Shown: positions 35,478-44,716 of the stretch, piece by piece
Layout: the number at the start of each line of letters is the position of its first letter
Position numbering within the stretch: position 1 is the stretch's first letter
Origin: Rhodocyclaceae bacterium
Lineage (GTDB): Bacteria > Pseudomonadota > Gammaproteobacteria > Burkholderiales > Rhodocyclaceae
Length of the DNA: 64,000 bases
Assembly (NCBI GenBank): GCA_006218025.1
Contig: VBWA01000002.1
Location: forward strand, 1-64,000
Reading direction: 5' to 3'
The notes under the pieces: model-generated
Told to the model about the DNA's origin: nothing
The model's database searches: none
The model's input: the letters and a program-made list of their open reading frames with translations, nothing else
Made by a program: the position numbers and the translations under genes

Positions 35478-36670
35478 GGCGGATTTGCTTTTCTGTTCGA
35501 CAAGAATGCGCTGCTCGGCAGGTTTATCAGCCGTCTTGCCAGAGATTCGGCGCCCTCTAGGCTCATGGACGGACACTGGCGGAACGGCGCCAGACAGCTC
35601 ATCAGAGCCCATGCGGGCCGTGTCATCAGGCCTGCATCGTTGGTAGCTGCGAGGATGTCGTCACGCTGCTCGGCGATGGATTCCTCAAGGAGCAGCGCCT
35701 GCAGCCAATAGTTGCTATGGCAATCCGACGGCTCTTTCAACATCTTGACGCCTGGGACTGCCGCGAACGCATTTCGATAGCGTTCGAACAGCGTACGCTT
35801 GCTGTTGAGAAACCCGTCAATTTGCTCAAGCTGGGCGCACCCCAAGGCCGCATTGATGTTTGGCATGCGATAGTTGTAGCCGACCTCGTCATGCACGAAC
35901 TCCCAGCGATGGGGCACCTTGGCCGTGGTGGTCAGGTGCCTGGCCATGCGTGCAAGCTCGGGGTCGTTCGTAAGAATGGCGCCACCGCCACCGGTGGTAA
36001 TCGTCTTGTTGCCGTTGAAACTCAGAGTACCGAACAGCCCAAATGTACCGGTGTGCCTGCCGCGATAGTAGCTGCCCAGGGACTCTGCAGCATCCTCCAC
36101 CATGGTGATATTGAAGTCCTTCGCCACCGCCAGCAGCCCATCAAGATCCACAGGATGGCCGAAGGCATGCATGGGAACCATGGCTCGAATGATCCTCCCG
36201 GTGGCGCGGTTGACGCATAGACCGGCTCGCTGTTCAGTCTGACTGACCAGATGTGCACGCAGCTTGGCCGCATCCATTCCGAGGGTGGACTCTTCGCTGT
36301 CGACCAGATGGGGCGTGGCGCCGCAATAACTGACTGCATTGGCCGTGGCAACGAAGGTCAGGGCCGGAATCAGGACCTCATCGTCGATTCGCACGCCAGC
36401 CATCTTCAGGGCAATGTGCAGGGCAGCCGTTCCATTGACCACGGCAACAACATGTTTGGCGCCGGTATAACTTGCCAGTTCCGACTCGAAGCGATCAACG
36501 AACTTGCCTACCGATGAAACGAAGCTCGAATCCAGGCATTCCTTGACGTACAACCACTCGTTTCCGCCGAAACTGGGCTCGTGCAAGGCCGCGGATCCCG
36601 CGCCGACGACCGCGCGCAGGGCGCTGACGACCTCCTCAGCAAGAGACGTTGGCTGTGGCACCGGGCTCAT
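35474..36670 (-). CDS. legC: LegC-type PLP aminotransferase (DegT/DnrJ/EryC1 family)
   Basis: 398 residues from the ATG at 36670, which overlaps the legB stop by ATGA. The N-terminal EPSFGGNEWLYVKECLDSSFVSSVGKFV pattern (in part) is diagnostic of LegC proteins. AVVNGTAALHIAL, MVEDAAESLG and the PLP lysine in SFNGNKTITTGGGG follow. It transfers an amine to C4 of the 4-keto-6-deoxy sugar made by LegB, giving the 4-amino precursor of legionaminic acid. Pairing with legB is the standard arrangement. Confidence 0.92.
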   Translation of the reverse strand: MSPVPQPTSLAEEVVSALRAVVGAGSAALHEPSFGGNEWLYVKECLDSSFVSSVGKFVDRFESELASYTGAKHVVAVVNGTAALHIALKMAGVRIDDEVLIPALTFVATANAVSYCGATPHLVDSEESTLGMDAAKLRAHLVSQTEQRAGLCVNRATGRIIRAMVPMHAFGHPVDLDGLLAVAKDFNITMVEDAAESLGSYYRGRHTGTFGLFGTLSFNGNKTITTGGGGAILTNDPELARMARHLTTTAKVPHRWEFVHDEVGYNYRMPNINAALGCAQLEQIDGFLNSKRTLFERYRNAFAAVPGVKMLKEPSDCHSNYWLQALLLEESIAEQRDDILAATNDAGLMTRPAWALMSCLAPFRQCPSMSLEGAESLARRLINLPSSAFLSNRKANPP

Positions 36671-37665
36671 ACGTTGTAGACGTCCGCCTTGTACCCCATC
36701 AGCTTGCCGGAATGCGCAAACCATTCCGCTGTTTCGGCAAGGCCGCGTTTGAATCCTTCGCGGCCGCCATAGGCAGGCTGCCAGCCAAAAAGCCGACTGG
36801 CTTTGGCGTTGTCCGCCCAGAGTCGTTCAACCTCGGAGTTTTCGGGCCGCAAGCGGGCTTCGTCGGTGACGATCTCGATCTCTGCGTTCATGGCTTCCGC
36901 GATCAGCCGGGCGGTATCGCCTATCGAGATTTCAAAGTTGCTGCCGAAATTGACTACTTCGCCCAGGCCCAGGTCGGAATTCAATGCGGCGACGAATCCG
37001 TCTACCGTGTCGCCCACGAAATTGAAATCCCGGGTCGGCGTTACGGCACCTAGTCGAATCTGGCGCCTGCCGCTGGCGATCTGCGTGATGATGGTCGGGA
37101 TCACCGCACGGGCTGACTGGCGAGGGCCATAGGTGTTGAATGGGCGCGCGATCACCACCGGCAGGCCGAAGGACGAGTAGAAGGAATAGGCCAACTGGTC
37201 GGCGGCGATCTTGGTCGCCGAATAGGGCGACTGGCCCTGCAAGGGGTGATCCTCCGTGATCGGTACATAGCGCGCCGTACCATAAACTTCGCTGGTCGAA
37301 GTATGGATCACCCTGCCGACACCAAGTTCGCGCGCTGCCTGCAATACATTCAGCGTGCCCTTGATATTCGTATCGACATAGGTATCGGGCGAGTGATAGG
37401 AGTAGGGAATCGCAATCAAGGCCGCCAGATGCAGCACCGCGTCCACTCCCCGGACCGCCTCCTTCACTCCGTGCGGATCCCGGATGTCGCCGGCAAAGAC
37501 TTCGAACCGGCCCTTGACGTCCGGCGCGCAGTGATCGAGCCAACCCCAGGAATTGAAGGAGTTGTAAAGCACGAAGGCGCGAACTTCGTGACCCTGGCGA
37601 ACCAGTGCTTCGGTGAGGTGCGAGCCGATGAAACCGTCGGCGCCGGTAACAAGGACCTTCGTCAT
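36667..37665 (-). CDS. legB: LegB-type NAD-dependent 4,6-dehydratase
   Basis: 332 residues from the ATG at 37665 (MTKVLVTGADGFIGSHL); a TTG at 37686 overlapping the upstream stop is less likely. The cofactor loop TGADGFIGS, IHTSTSEVYG, the SPYSATK pair and ARPFNTYGPRQSARAVIP are characteristic of LegB. It removes water from an NDP-GlcNAc (GDP-GlcNAc in this pathway) to make the 4-keto-6-deoxy sugar for LegC. It is clearly distinct from the WbpM- and CapE-type dehydratases elsewhere in the locus. Confidence 0.92.
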   Translation of the reverse strand: MTKVLVTGADGFIGSHLTEALVRQGHEVRAFVLYNSFNSWGWLDHCAPDVKGRFEVFAGDIRDPHGVKEAVRGVDAVLHLAALIAIPYSYHSPDTYVDTNIKGTLNVLQAARELGVGRVIHTSTSEVYGTARYVPITEDHPLQGQSPYSATKIAADQLAYSFYSSFGLPVVIARPFNTYGPRQSARAVIPTIITQIASGRRQIRLGAVTPTRDFNFVGDTVDGFVAALNSDLGLGEVVNFGSNFEISIGDTARLIAEAMNAEIEIVTDEARLRPENSEVERLWADNAKASRLFGWQPAYGGREGFKRGLAETAEWFAHSGKLMGYKADVYNV

Positions 37666-37682
37666 GTCAATGCCGCCATTTC

Positions 37683-38642
37683 TCAAGAGCCATTCGAATC
37701 CCCCGGGCCGTAGCCGGCCATCCGGTCATAGATGGCACAGTGCTGGAGCTGTTCGTCAGCCGAGCAGAACAGGCTGTCATCTCCGTCCAGAAACGCCTTG
37801 GTCTGCATGTACAAGCCCGGCTTGAATTCCTTGTCCAGGCGATCATCGAGTTCGACGCTTTCCGCCTTTACGGAACCCAGCAGAATTACCTGCAACTGTT
37901 CCATGGGCCTGAAAACGAATCGCCGTTTGCGCGTCAGCACCTCCACGCCCCAGCGGCCCGGCGCTTCCCAGTCTGCCTGATAGCTGAACAGCACGCCCTT
38001 TTCGGTAATTCCCGAGCCGCAGAATCTTGCAGCGGACGGATGCCAGCTCAGCGATCCTCCGTACCACGCACTCCAGCCGGCCGGAAATCCGCACAAATGG
38101 AAAGCAAGGTCGACGACATGTGTGGAGTTGGCGAGAAACCATACCTCCTTTACTCCCGGTCCCTTGGTCAATGGCGCGATCACATGGGACCACTCGGTAA
38201 ACTCGAACGAACAGCTTGTCGCACCACCGTCTTCGACAATCATCCTCCTGGCCGTGGCCGCAGAGGCGTAGAAGCGGCGGTTATAAGCAATCAGAACCTC
38301 GGCACCGTGTCTGGTTGCAACCTGCGCCAGTTCGCTGACCTGCGCCGTGTTCAATCCGCCCGGCTTTTCGACCAGGATGCGTCGGGTACCTGCCTCAATC
38401 AGTTCGATGGCGGTGTCCGCCAACTGCTCGACGCCGACAGCGACTATTGCCCGTTCCGGAGCGTCGAGCGCCCGCAGGGCAGCGGACAGGCCGCCTTGCC
38501 TTGCGGGACGTCCGGTAGCCGATTCGAACTTCTCGGCGGAAGCGGTGGATCTTCCGATAACGGAATATTCAAGGTCGAGGGCATTCAATACCTTCACATA
38601 GTCCTGCGCCATCACACCGGCGCCAATTAACCAAAGACTCAT
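37683..38642 (-). CDS. Gfo/Idh/MocA family oxidoreductase
   Basis: 319 residues, shorter than the other paralogues. LWLIGAGVMAQDYVKVL is the nucleotide-binding loop and RILVEKPGGL the EKP motif; LANSTHVVDLAFHLCG covers the family histidine. It is encoded next to another Gfo/Idh enzyme and upstream of legB, so it may act on the same amino sugar, for example at C3 or C7. No substrate can be assigned. Confidence 0.84.
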   Translation of the reverse strand: MSLWLIGAGVMAQDYVKVLNALDLEYSVIGRSTASAEKFESATGRPARQGGLSAALRALDAPERAIVAVGVEQLADTAIELIEAGTRRILVEKPGGLNTAQVSELAQVATRHGAEVLIAYNRRFYASAATARRMIVEDGGATSCSFEFTEWSHVIAPLTKGPGVKEVWFLANSTHVVDLAFHLCGFPAGWSAWYGGSLSWHPSAARFCGSGITEKGVLFSYQADWEAPGRWGVEVLTRKRRFVFRPMEQLQVILLGSVKAESVELDDRLDKEFKPGLYMQTKAFLDGDDSLFCSADEQLQHCAIYDRMAGYGPGDSNGS

Positions 38643-38660
38643 TTCGTCTGCTTCGTCAGT

Positions 38661-39626
38661 TTACGTAATCGGGACGGCAATCGCCTTGAAATCGACTGCT
38701 TGTCGCCAGTGCTGCAACATGCCGCCGATGAAGACGCGGTGAAGGGCAAGCGATTCTTCCAGTGTCGGCAAATGGCAAGTACCCTTCTCCAGCAGGGATT
38801 CGACCAGGGGAGCCGTCATTTCGCTCTGGTACTCCATCCGCCCAGGGATCGCCAGCCCGTCGGAGCGGCTGGCCAGGCCATCGGCCTCTTTGATCAGCCA
38901 TGTTAGTCGACTATCAGTCACCTCCAGCCGGGTAGGCTCGGTACCCTTTCCTGCATCAAGTACCGCGCACGATCCTCCCGAAAACCGCGCTTCCAGCACT
39001 CCTGCTATTTCCCAGACGCCGCGGCGTTTGCTCTCGTACCAGGGTGGTATCAGGCGATCTGTGATCAAGCTCTGCAAAGTTTCCCCTGTCCACCAGGCGA
39101 GAAGATCAAGAACATGAACGGCATTGCACGCCAGTCCCCACGCCCCACCTTCCATGCGCAACGTCATCGGACGCGCCAGGCCAAGCTGGGCCTTGATGGC
39201 TTGATGCCAGGGCATCATTCTGCGAGGGGTATTGACCCAGGCGTTGGCGCCGCTCCCAACTCCGGCGACAATTTCATCGAGGCCCGACAGGCTTTGCGCC
39301 AGGACTTTTTCCAGCACCCAGAAGCGCACGGCAGCATGCCTGGCAATCTTGCCAAGCAGCGCGGGACGAACGTCGGCGGTAGTAGCCACGATGACAATGT
39401 CGAATTCCCGGGGCAATGTTTCAACCGCCTCATGGAATAGGACTTCATGGTCGGATTCTGCGCCATGGACTTCGCTCCAACGCTGGCGTGCCCGCTCAAG
39501 AGCCTCCGCAACGACGTCGTGGACATGGATCCGCAACGGCATGCGGCATTTCGCCAAGCCCTGAAGATAACGGGATCCAAGCTGGCCTGCGCCGGAAACA
39601 CAGACAGTCGCAACGGCAGACCTCAT
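38661..39626 (-). CDS. Gfo/Idh/MocA-like oxidoreductase (divergent)
   Basis: 321 residues. VCVSGAGQLGSRYLQGL binds NAD(P), but the usual EKP is VLEKVLAQ, with Val replacing the proline. ACNAVHVLDLLAWWTGE carries the conserved histidine region. Loss of the proline and the diverged loop suggest a different substrate or a weakened enzyme. It stands in tandem with the preceding Gfo/Idh gene (18-base gap), consistent with an old duplication followed by divergence. Confidence 0.78.
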   Translation of the reverse strand: MRSAVATVCVSGAGQLGSRYLQGLAKCRMPLRIHVHDVVAEALERARQRWSEVHGAESDHEVLFHEAVETLPREFDIVIVATTADVRPALLGKIARHAAVRFWVLEKVLAQSLSGLDEIVAGVGSGANAWVNTPRRMMPWHQAIKAQLGLARPMTLRMEGGAWGLACNAVHVLDLLAWWTGETLQSLITDRLIPPWYESKRRGVWEIAGVLEARFSGGSCAVLDAGKGTEPTRLEVTDSRLTWLIKEADGLASRSDGLAIPGRMEYQSEMTAPLVESLLEKGTCHLPTLEESLALHRVFIGGMLQHWRQAVDFKAIAVPIT

Positions 39627-39663
39627 GGTTTCAATGCTCGCTCGAAATGCATTTGATATGCCG

Positions 39664-40782
39664 CTACGTTTGCGGCCGAGGAGCCGGCTTCGCCTTGGCG
39701 TGAAATGTCGACACGATGGACTCGATCTTTGCGACTTCCTCGAAATCCACCCGGACTCCTGTCGCCGCCAATTCCCTGGCTGCCTCCAAAATCGGCCTTG
39801 GGGCGTGGCGAAGCGACTTCATGAAGGGGTAAAGCGCTTTTCTTGCAAGGGCTTTCAACGAGCCTGGCAAATGTTCGGTGGCTTTGGCCTTGAACTGCTG
39901 AACCGCTCCGGTCCTGCGCCGGGACGACAGTGCTTGTCCATACGCGTGATAGGCGTCGAGCGCGGTTTTCACACCTGCTTCGATTTCTGCCGGTACCGCC
40001 GTGCCTTCCGCCAGAGTGACGCCCATTATGGCCAGGAACTCGGCATGCTCGGCATTCTTGGCCGGATCCGACCACCAGTTGGCGAAGGTATTCGCCGGCG
40101 CAAGGGATATGTCCGTTCCCCGGGTTGGCGACACTTCGCTGGACCTCAGCCACGTTAGCTCGGGAAGCACCCGGGACTTCCCCTGGTAACAGATGGCCAG
40201 CTCGATTTGAAGTTCGCCAATGGCGTAAACAGGGAATTCCTTTCTTGTATAGGTCGAGACGGCCCTGCGCCAAACCGGGGTGCGCACCACGGAATAGACC
40301 GTCGAACAGGTATACGGGTGCATATGTGCAACCATGCGCTCGATTGGATCGCTCTGGAGAACGGTGTAGCTTTCCATTGCCAGATAGTCTGCATTGCCCC
40401 ATACCCCCTCGACCGTATGGTTGAAGCGGAGGCATCGTCCCATGCACGACACCAACTCCGGCTGCGAATCCAATTCAGCAATGCACGCCTCCAAACCGCT
40501 CGGAACGAAAAACTCGTCGTCGCCTGCCAGAGCCACGTATTCGGTATCCAGGTATCCGAAAGAGGCTTCCAGCCTTTGAATAAATGAAGCTGGCAAATGA
40601 TGATAGTGAATGTTTCCTGCAAACCCATCCAGATCACTTGGCGATATCGGCGTTGGACTGCCATCGATGATGTGGACCGCAACACCTTGCCCGGACCAAT
40701 ACCTCATGCTCCGCAGCGCAAAGGAAGGTCGGTCATAGCTTGGAATGACCAGGCTCAGTTTCGACAGAAGCGGACGCTTCAT
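39664..40782 (-). CDS. Family 2 glycosyltransferase (TIGR00180-like)
   Basis: 372 residues. LSLVIPSYDRPSFALRSM starts the GT-A domain and YVALAGDDEFFVPSGLEAC contains the acidic donor motif. FPVYAIGELQIELAI and WLRSSEVSP follow, as in the TIGR00180 glycosyltransferase group. The last ~90 residues are basic and probably peripheral. Its stop overlaps the next gene's start (40779-40782). Donor and acceptor unknown. Confidence 0.8.
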   Translation of the reverse strand: MKRPLLSKLSLVIPSYDRPSFALRSMRYWSGQGVAVHIIDGSPTPISPSDLDGFAGNIHYHHLPASFIQRLEASFGYLDTEYVALAGDDEFFVPSGLEACIAELDSQPELVSCMGRCLRFNHTVEGVWGNADYLAMESYTVLQSDPIERMVAHMHPYTCSTVYSVVRTPVWRRAVSTYTRKEFPVYAIGELQIELAICYQGKSRVLPELTWLRSSEVSPTRGTDISLAPANTFANWWSDPAKNAEHAEFLAIMGVTLAEGTAVPAEIEAGVKTALDAYHAYGQALSSRRRTGAVQQFKAKATEHLPGSLKALARKALYPFMKSLRHAPRPILEAARELAATGVRVDFEEVAKIESIVSTFHAKAKPAPRPQT

Positions 40783-41540
40783 CGAACTCGCTTCAAATAG
40801 CCGTCCGGCGCAACGCTTATCAGCAGCTTGTGATCGATCCGCTTGTCAATCTCGAACTCCGTATGGGACTTCAGGTACTCCCATACGGCGGTCTTCGGAT
40901 TATTGCCCGGGCCCCAGGGGCGGTCGACAATCAAGTCGGCCGGGATGTCTTCAACGACGGTATCGAAGACCACGCAGTAGCTGCCTCGGGTAGTCAGCGG
41001 CGCATAGGCCTCCAGTTCCGCCAATACATGATCGTGGGTATGGTTCGAGTCGAGGCATACCAGCACGGTGTCGTATCCCGTGGCGATCTTGCGGACCTCG
41101 GCCACGATTGCCGGATCGATGCTGGAACCCTGAATCATCTGGATGCGCGACGAGAGCGGATGCGCCTCGATTGCCGCCCGATTATGGGCGCGTATGTCGA
41201 TATCGACGCCAAGCACCTTGCGGCGCGGCCGCCCGGTTCCGACGCCTGTCTCCGCATCACATACATCAAGCAGGGCGAGCATCGAGGCGCTGAAAACCAG
41301 GGAACCCCCGTGCGCAATGCCGGTCTCGATGATCAGGTCCGGTTTCACCTCCCAGATGATCTCCTGCATCGCCATCATGTCTTGCGGATACTGGATGACG
41401 GGGCGTCCCAGCCATCCGTAATTGTAGGAATACATGGCCGCGATGGAGGTCCGCATGAAGGCCTCCGCGCTTGCGCACAACGCCTCATCGCCCGGATTCG
41501 CAGCGATCCTGCTTTCCACTTCCTTTTCGAATTCAGTCAT
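40779..41540 (-). CDS. CmcI-like (cephalosporin hydroxylase family) methyltransferase
   Basis: 253 residues from the ATG at 41540. YNYGWLGRPVIQYPQDMMAMQEII is the family's N-terminal hallmark and IIETGIAHGGSLVFSASML is SAM motif I. VLGVDIDIRAHNR, DSNHTHDHVLAELEAYAPL and VEDIPAD follow. Although annotated as cephalosporin hydroxylases, such proteins in polysaccharide loci are SAM-dependent O-methyltransferases, as for rhamnosyl methylation in mycobacterial glycolipids. It overlaps the next methyltransferase by eight bases. Confidence 0.85.
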   Translation of the reverse strand: MTEFEKEVESRIAANPGDEALCASAEAFMRTSIAAMYSYNYGWLGRPVIQYPQDMMAMQEIIWEVKPDLIIETGIAHGGSLVFSASMLALLDVCDAETGVGTGRPRRKVLGVDIDIRAHNRAAIEAHPLSSRIQMIQGSSIDPAIVAEVRKIATGYDTVLVCLDSNHTHDHVLAELEAYAPLTTRGSYCVVFDTVVEDIPADLIVDRPWGPGNNPKTAVWEYLKSHTEFEIDKRIDHKLLISVAPDGYLKRVR

Positions 41541-42585
41541 GATCGACACACACATATCGGTAGGCATTGCTGGACATTTGCTTGATCTCTTGAAGGTAGT
41601 TTGAGTTCATGACATAGATTGTCGATCCGGCCGGCAGCATTGCCAGGCCTTCCTCGGGTGATAGAACTTTGAGGCCGGTGGCGGGAAGATATTTTCCCTG
41701 CTTGGCGGGATTGATATCGATGACAAGCTCGATGGGGCGGTTGATCCGTTCTCTCAGGAGAGTGAAAATGACGCCTTTCGATGCTCCGCCCCACACTGCG
41801 GACCTCTCGGGCTGTTCGACATCACCGAGATCGCCCAGGAAGTCATCGGGAAACGACACCCGGTCGCAAGCATCGGCCCGCGCCGGTTTCAGGCTGGCAA
41901 GATCGGCGACGACGTAAAGGTATTGTCCGCCGAAGATCCGCCCGCTTTCGATGACGCGATCGAACATGCGCCCGAAATCCGCCAGGCGAAAATAGTTTGC
42001 GTGCTCGTAGAAGATGTCGAACCACGCGCGATGCTCGCATATCCAGTCGAAGCAGGGCACCTCTATGTAAATGAGGCCGGAGCCCTCGTTGGCTGTGCGC
42101 AAGCCCTGAAGGAACTGCTGAGGGTTCTGTATGTGTTCGAGCACGTGGCGAAGGATCAGGGCTTGCGCGGTCATTCCGACTCCCGGTTCGAAGTGGTGTC
42201 GCTTGATGCGCGGGTTGGAACCTTCGTAGGCGGAATCGAAGCCGGTGATGTCGAAGCCGCTTTCCGACAAGGCTTCCACGAAGTAGCCCTTGCCGCAGCC
42301 CACTTCGACCAGACCGGATCGACCGATGGTCCGCTCGACGATTTTCGCAACGCTGCCGAGATGGTCGCGAAACTGCGGGCTTACGGCCTGCTCGTTCTGG
42401 TACCGGGCGTCATAGACCATGAGTTCGGGACAAAAATCCGCGTTGCTGACCAGCCCCGTTGCAAGGTCTTGAACCAAGCGAACGTTGCCACGGGGGCATG
42501 ATCGCGCCTCTTGTGCAGAGTCGTACATCCGGTTCTGGAAGATCGGCAACTGCTCGACGCGATACAACTCCTGCTCGTTCAGCAT
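41533..42585 (-). CDS. SAM-dependent methyltransferase, sugar C-methyltransferase type
   Basis: 350 residues. GLVEVGCGKGYFVEALSESG is SAM motif I, and ALILRHVLEHIQNPQQFLQGL the later core motif. The C-terminal half (VWGGASKGVIFTLLRERI, LVIDINPAKQGKYLPATG) is typical of the second domain of NDP-sugar C-methyltransferases. A nearby zinc-binding type (43490) also has this second domain. It is therefore likely to act on an activated sugar, possibly the CDP-sugar made by the adjacent genes. Confidence 0.83.
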   Translation of the reverse strand: MLNEQELYRVEQLPIFQNRMYDSAQEARSCPRGNVRLVQDLATGLVSNADFCPELMVYDARYQNEQAVSPQFRDHLGSVAKIVERTIGRSGLVEVGCGKGYFVEALSESGFDITGFDSAYEGSNPRIKRHHFEPGVGMTAQALILRHVLEHIQNPQQFLQGLRTANEGSGLIYIEVPCFDWICEHRAWFDIFYEHANYFRLADFGRMFDRVIESGRIFGGQYLYVVADLASLKPARADACDRVSFPDDFLGDLGDVEQPERSAVWGGASKGVIFTLLRERINRPIELVIDINPAKQGKYLPATGLKVLSPEEGLAMLPAGSTIYVMNSNYLQEIKQMSSNAYRYVCVDHD

Positions 42586-43457
42586 CGCAGCTCCCGACTG
42601 GCGGCCATTTCAGCCGTCGAATGCATGGGCTGCCAGCCGAGCGCTTTCAATTTTCCGTTGTCGCCGAGAAGTATTTCAGGCTCGTCGGGGCGTTCCGTCG
42701 ACAAGTCGAGCACGATGCGGGGATCGCCGTTGGCGGCATTCGCAATCACCCGCACTACCTCGGCGATTTCCATCGGCCGACCCGACGCAATGTTGTAGCT
42801 TCCCTCGGCGCCGGACAGAAGCAGCCGGACGAAACCGCTGGCGACGTCGTCCGCGTGCAGAAAGTCCCGATAGGCGCTGGCGTTCACGCCAAAGGGAGGG
42901 CGCCTCCCCTGAAAGACCTCCACCAGAGAAGGTATCAGGCGCCGCCTGTCTTCGCCATTTCCATAGGGCAGGAAAACCCTGCCCCACGCAAGAGGTATCT
43001 GCTTGGTGCCGCAAACCTCGGCCAGCAAGCGTCGGGTTGCATCTTTTGCCGTGCCATACATGCTGGCCGGCCTCAGCGGTGTGGCGTCCTCACGGCAATA
43101 GCCGCATGACCAATCATATTCGGCGCAGGTACCGGCCGCGACGACTTTCTGTCCGCCCGCAGCGCAAAAAGCCTCAACCAGGCGGACGGATGCCTCCAAC
43201 CAGCGAAGGTTCAGCGGTGATGCCCAGTATTTTCCGTACTCCGCGTACCACGCCAAATGAATCAGGTGAGTCGGTCGCGCGCGATCGATGAGGTCGGCAC
43301 AACCGTTGGGTTGCAACAGATCAGCCCGGATGAAGTCCCCCGAATGCCCGACAGGGCTGGAGCGCCCAACGACGACCACGTCGATTTTCTGCTGGAGCAG
43401 CCGCCTCAGGACGTATCGCCCGAGGAATCCGCTGGCTCCGGTAAGAAGTACTCTCAT
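42579..43457 (-). CDS. NDP-sugar reductase/epimerase (extended SDR)
   Basis: 292 residues from the ATG at 43457; the open frame upstream runs into an intergenic repeat and is not used. LLTGASGFLGRYVLRRL binds cofactor, VVAAGTCAEYDWS and the SMYGTAK Tyr/Lys pair form the active site. It is placed directly after the CDP-glucose 4,6-dehydratase, 3,5-epimerase-like protein and C-methyltransferase genes, so it probably reduces the 4-keto group to finish a CDP-C-methyl-6-deoxyhexose. The interspersed repeat ends about 10 bases before its ATG. Confidence 0.83.
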   Translation of the reverse strand: MRVLLTGASGFLGRYVLRRLLQQKIDVVVVGRSSPVGHSGDFIRADLLQPNGCADLIDRARPTHLIHLAWYAEYGKYWASPLNLRWLEASVRLVEAFCAAGGQKVVAAGTCAEYDWSCGYCREDATPLRPASMYGTAKDATRRLLAEVCGTKQIPLAWGRVFLPYGNGEDRRRLIPSLVEVFQGRRPPFGVNASAYRDFLHADDVASGFVRLLLSGAEGSYNIASGRPMEIAEVVRVIANAANGDPRIVLDLSTERPDEPEILLGDNGKLKALGWQPMHSTAEMAASRELRC

Positions 43458-43466
43458 GTCAGTAAA

Positions 43467-43479
43467 AGTCGGCGCTGGC
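43467..43479 (+). repeat. Interspersed 13-mer repeat before the reductase gene
   Basis: Plus strand reads AGTCGGCGCTGGC, continuing GGGACGGCGGTCAA. It fills the 32-base gap between two minus-strand genes and is in the opposite orientation to transcription. It is closest to the copy inside matB (59328). Confidence 0.8.
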
Positions 43480-43489
43480 GGGACGGCGG

Positions 43490-44716
43490 TCAATCGAGCA
43501 ATCTGAGCGTGGGCACAGCAATAAAGAACCTCCCGCCCCATTCGCGGATGAAGTCAATTTGCTGCCTAATCTCATCCGCGATGTTCCACGGCAGGATCAG
43601 GACAAAATCAGGCCGGCGCTCGATCAGCGCGGCCGGCGGCAGAATCGGGATATGGCTGCCCGGGAGATAGCTCCCCTGCTTCGACGGCGCGGCGTCACAA
43701 ACAAACGGCAGAAGGTCCGGCTTGACGCCGGCGAAATTGAGCAGGGTGTTGCCTTTGGCGGCGGCTCCATAGGCCGCGACAGTTTGGCCGGCACGTTTTT
43801 TTTCGAGGAGGAATGCAAGAAGCCCATGCTTGATAGCCTCGGCACGAGACTGAAATTGCCAATAGGTATCGAGCTTGCGAAGGCCGCCATCCTCTTCGGC
43901 CCGGATGAGTTCCGCGACGGCCGGCGTGTCGCGCCGGGGGTCATCGGAGTGACAACCGAACACGCGCAGGCTGCCGCCGTGGGTCGTCAATTGTTCGACA
44001 TGCCAGACGCGCAGACCGGCTTGTCGGAAGATGCGGCGGACGGTGTGCAATGACAAATATGAAAAATGCTCGTGGTAGACGGTGTCGAACTGGGCTTCCT
44101 GGATCAAGCGGAGCAGATGCGGAAATTCCAGGGTGATGGTACCGCCCGGCTTGAGTGCCGCCCTGAGGCCGGCCGTAAAATCGTTGATGTCCGGCACGTG
44201 GGCATATACGTTATTGCCGAGAATCAGATCGGCCTGCCTGCCCTGACCAGCGAGTTCACACGCCAGAGGTTCGCCGAAGAATTGGCGCAGAACGGGAATA
44301 CCGAGGGCCTCGGCAGCAGCAGCGGTGCTGGCGGTAGGCTCTATCCCCAGGCAGGGAATGCCCGCGGCGGCGAAATTCTTGAGCAGGTAACCGTCGTTGG
44401 AGGCGACTTCGATAACGAAGCTGTCTTTGGAAAGGCCGAGACGCTGCCGCATCTCTTCCGCATAACGTCGCGCGTGTTCCAGCCATGTCGTCGAGGTCGA
44501 GGAAAAGTAGGCGTAATCCTTGCTGAACAGCGCATCGGCACTGGCGTAGTCTTCCGTTTGAACGAGCCAGCAGGTGTCGCAGACATAGAGCTTGAGGGGA
44601 AACCAGGTTTCCGGCGCATGCAGGTCGCGTTCGGTCAGATACGCATTCGAGGGCGGCGCAAAGCCAAGGTCGAGAAAGACATGTGTGAGCGCCGCCTGGC
44701 AGTGACGGCAGTTCAT
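43490..44716 (-). CDS. Sugar C-3-type methyltransferase with N-terminal zinc-binding domain
   Basis: 408 residues. The N-terminal CRHCQAAL...CDTCWL cysteines (about 3-50) form the zinc-binding domain of the TylC3-like family. FVIEVASNDGYLLKNF is SAM motif I, LEFPHLLRLIQEAQFDTVYHEHFSYLSL is the signature region, and the C-terminal AAYGAAAKGNTLLNF domain completes the three-domain layout. The family adds a C-methyl group to a keto-deoxysugar, as in mycarose, yersiniose or virenose synthesis. It is coupled by ATGA to the epimerase-like gene, supporting a CDP-C-methyl sugar. Confidence 0.9.
   Translation of the reverse strand: MNCRHCQAALTHVFLDLGFAPPSNAYLTERDLHAPETWFPLKLYVCDTCWLVQTEDYASADALFSKDYAYFSSTSTTWLEHARRYAEEMRQRLGLSKDSFVIEVASNDGYLLKNFAAAGIPCLGIEPTASTAAAAEALGIPVLRQFFGEPLACELAGQGRQADLILGNNVYAHVPDINDFTAGLRAALKPGGTITLEFPHLLRLIQEAQFDTVYHEHFSYLSLHTVRRIFRQAGLRVWHVEQLTTHGGSLRVFGCHSDDPRRDTPAVAELIRAEEDGGLRKLDTYWQFQSRAEAIKHGLLAFLLEKKRAGQTVAAYGAAAKGNTLLNFAGVKPDLLPFVCDAAPSKQGSYLPGSHIPILPPAALIERRPDFVLILPWNIADEIRQQIDFIREWGGRFFIAVPTLRLLD

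Noticed and set aside
40779-41540. True cephalosporin hydroxylase
   Set aside because: The family name is historical; the SAM-binding motif and glycan context indicate a methyltransferase.
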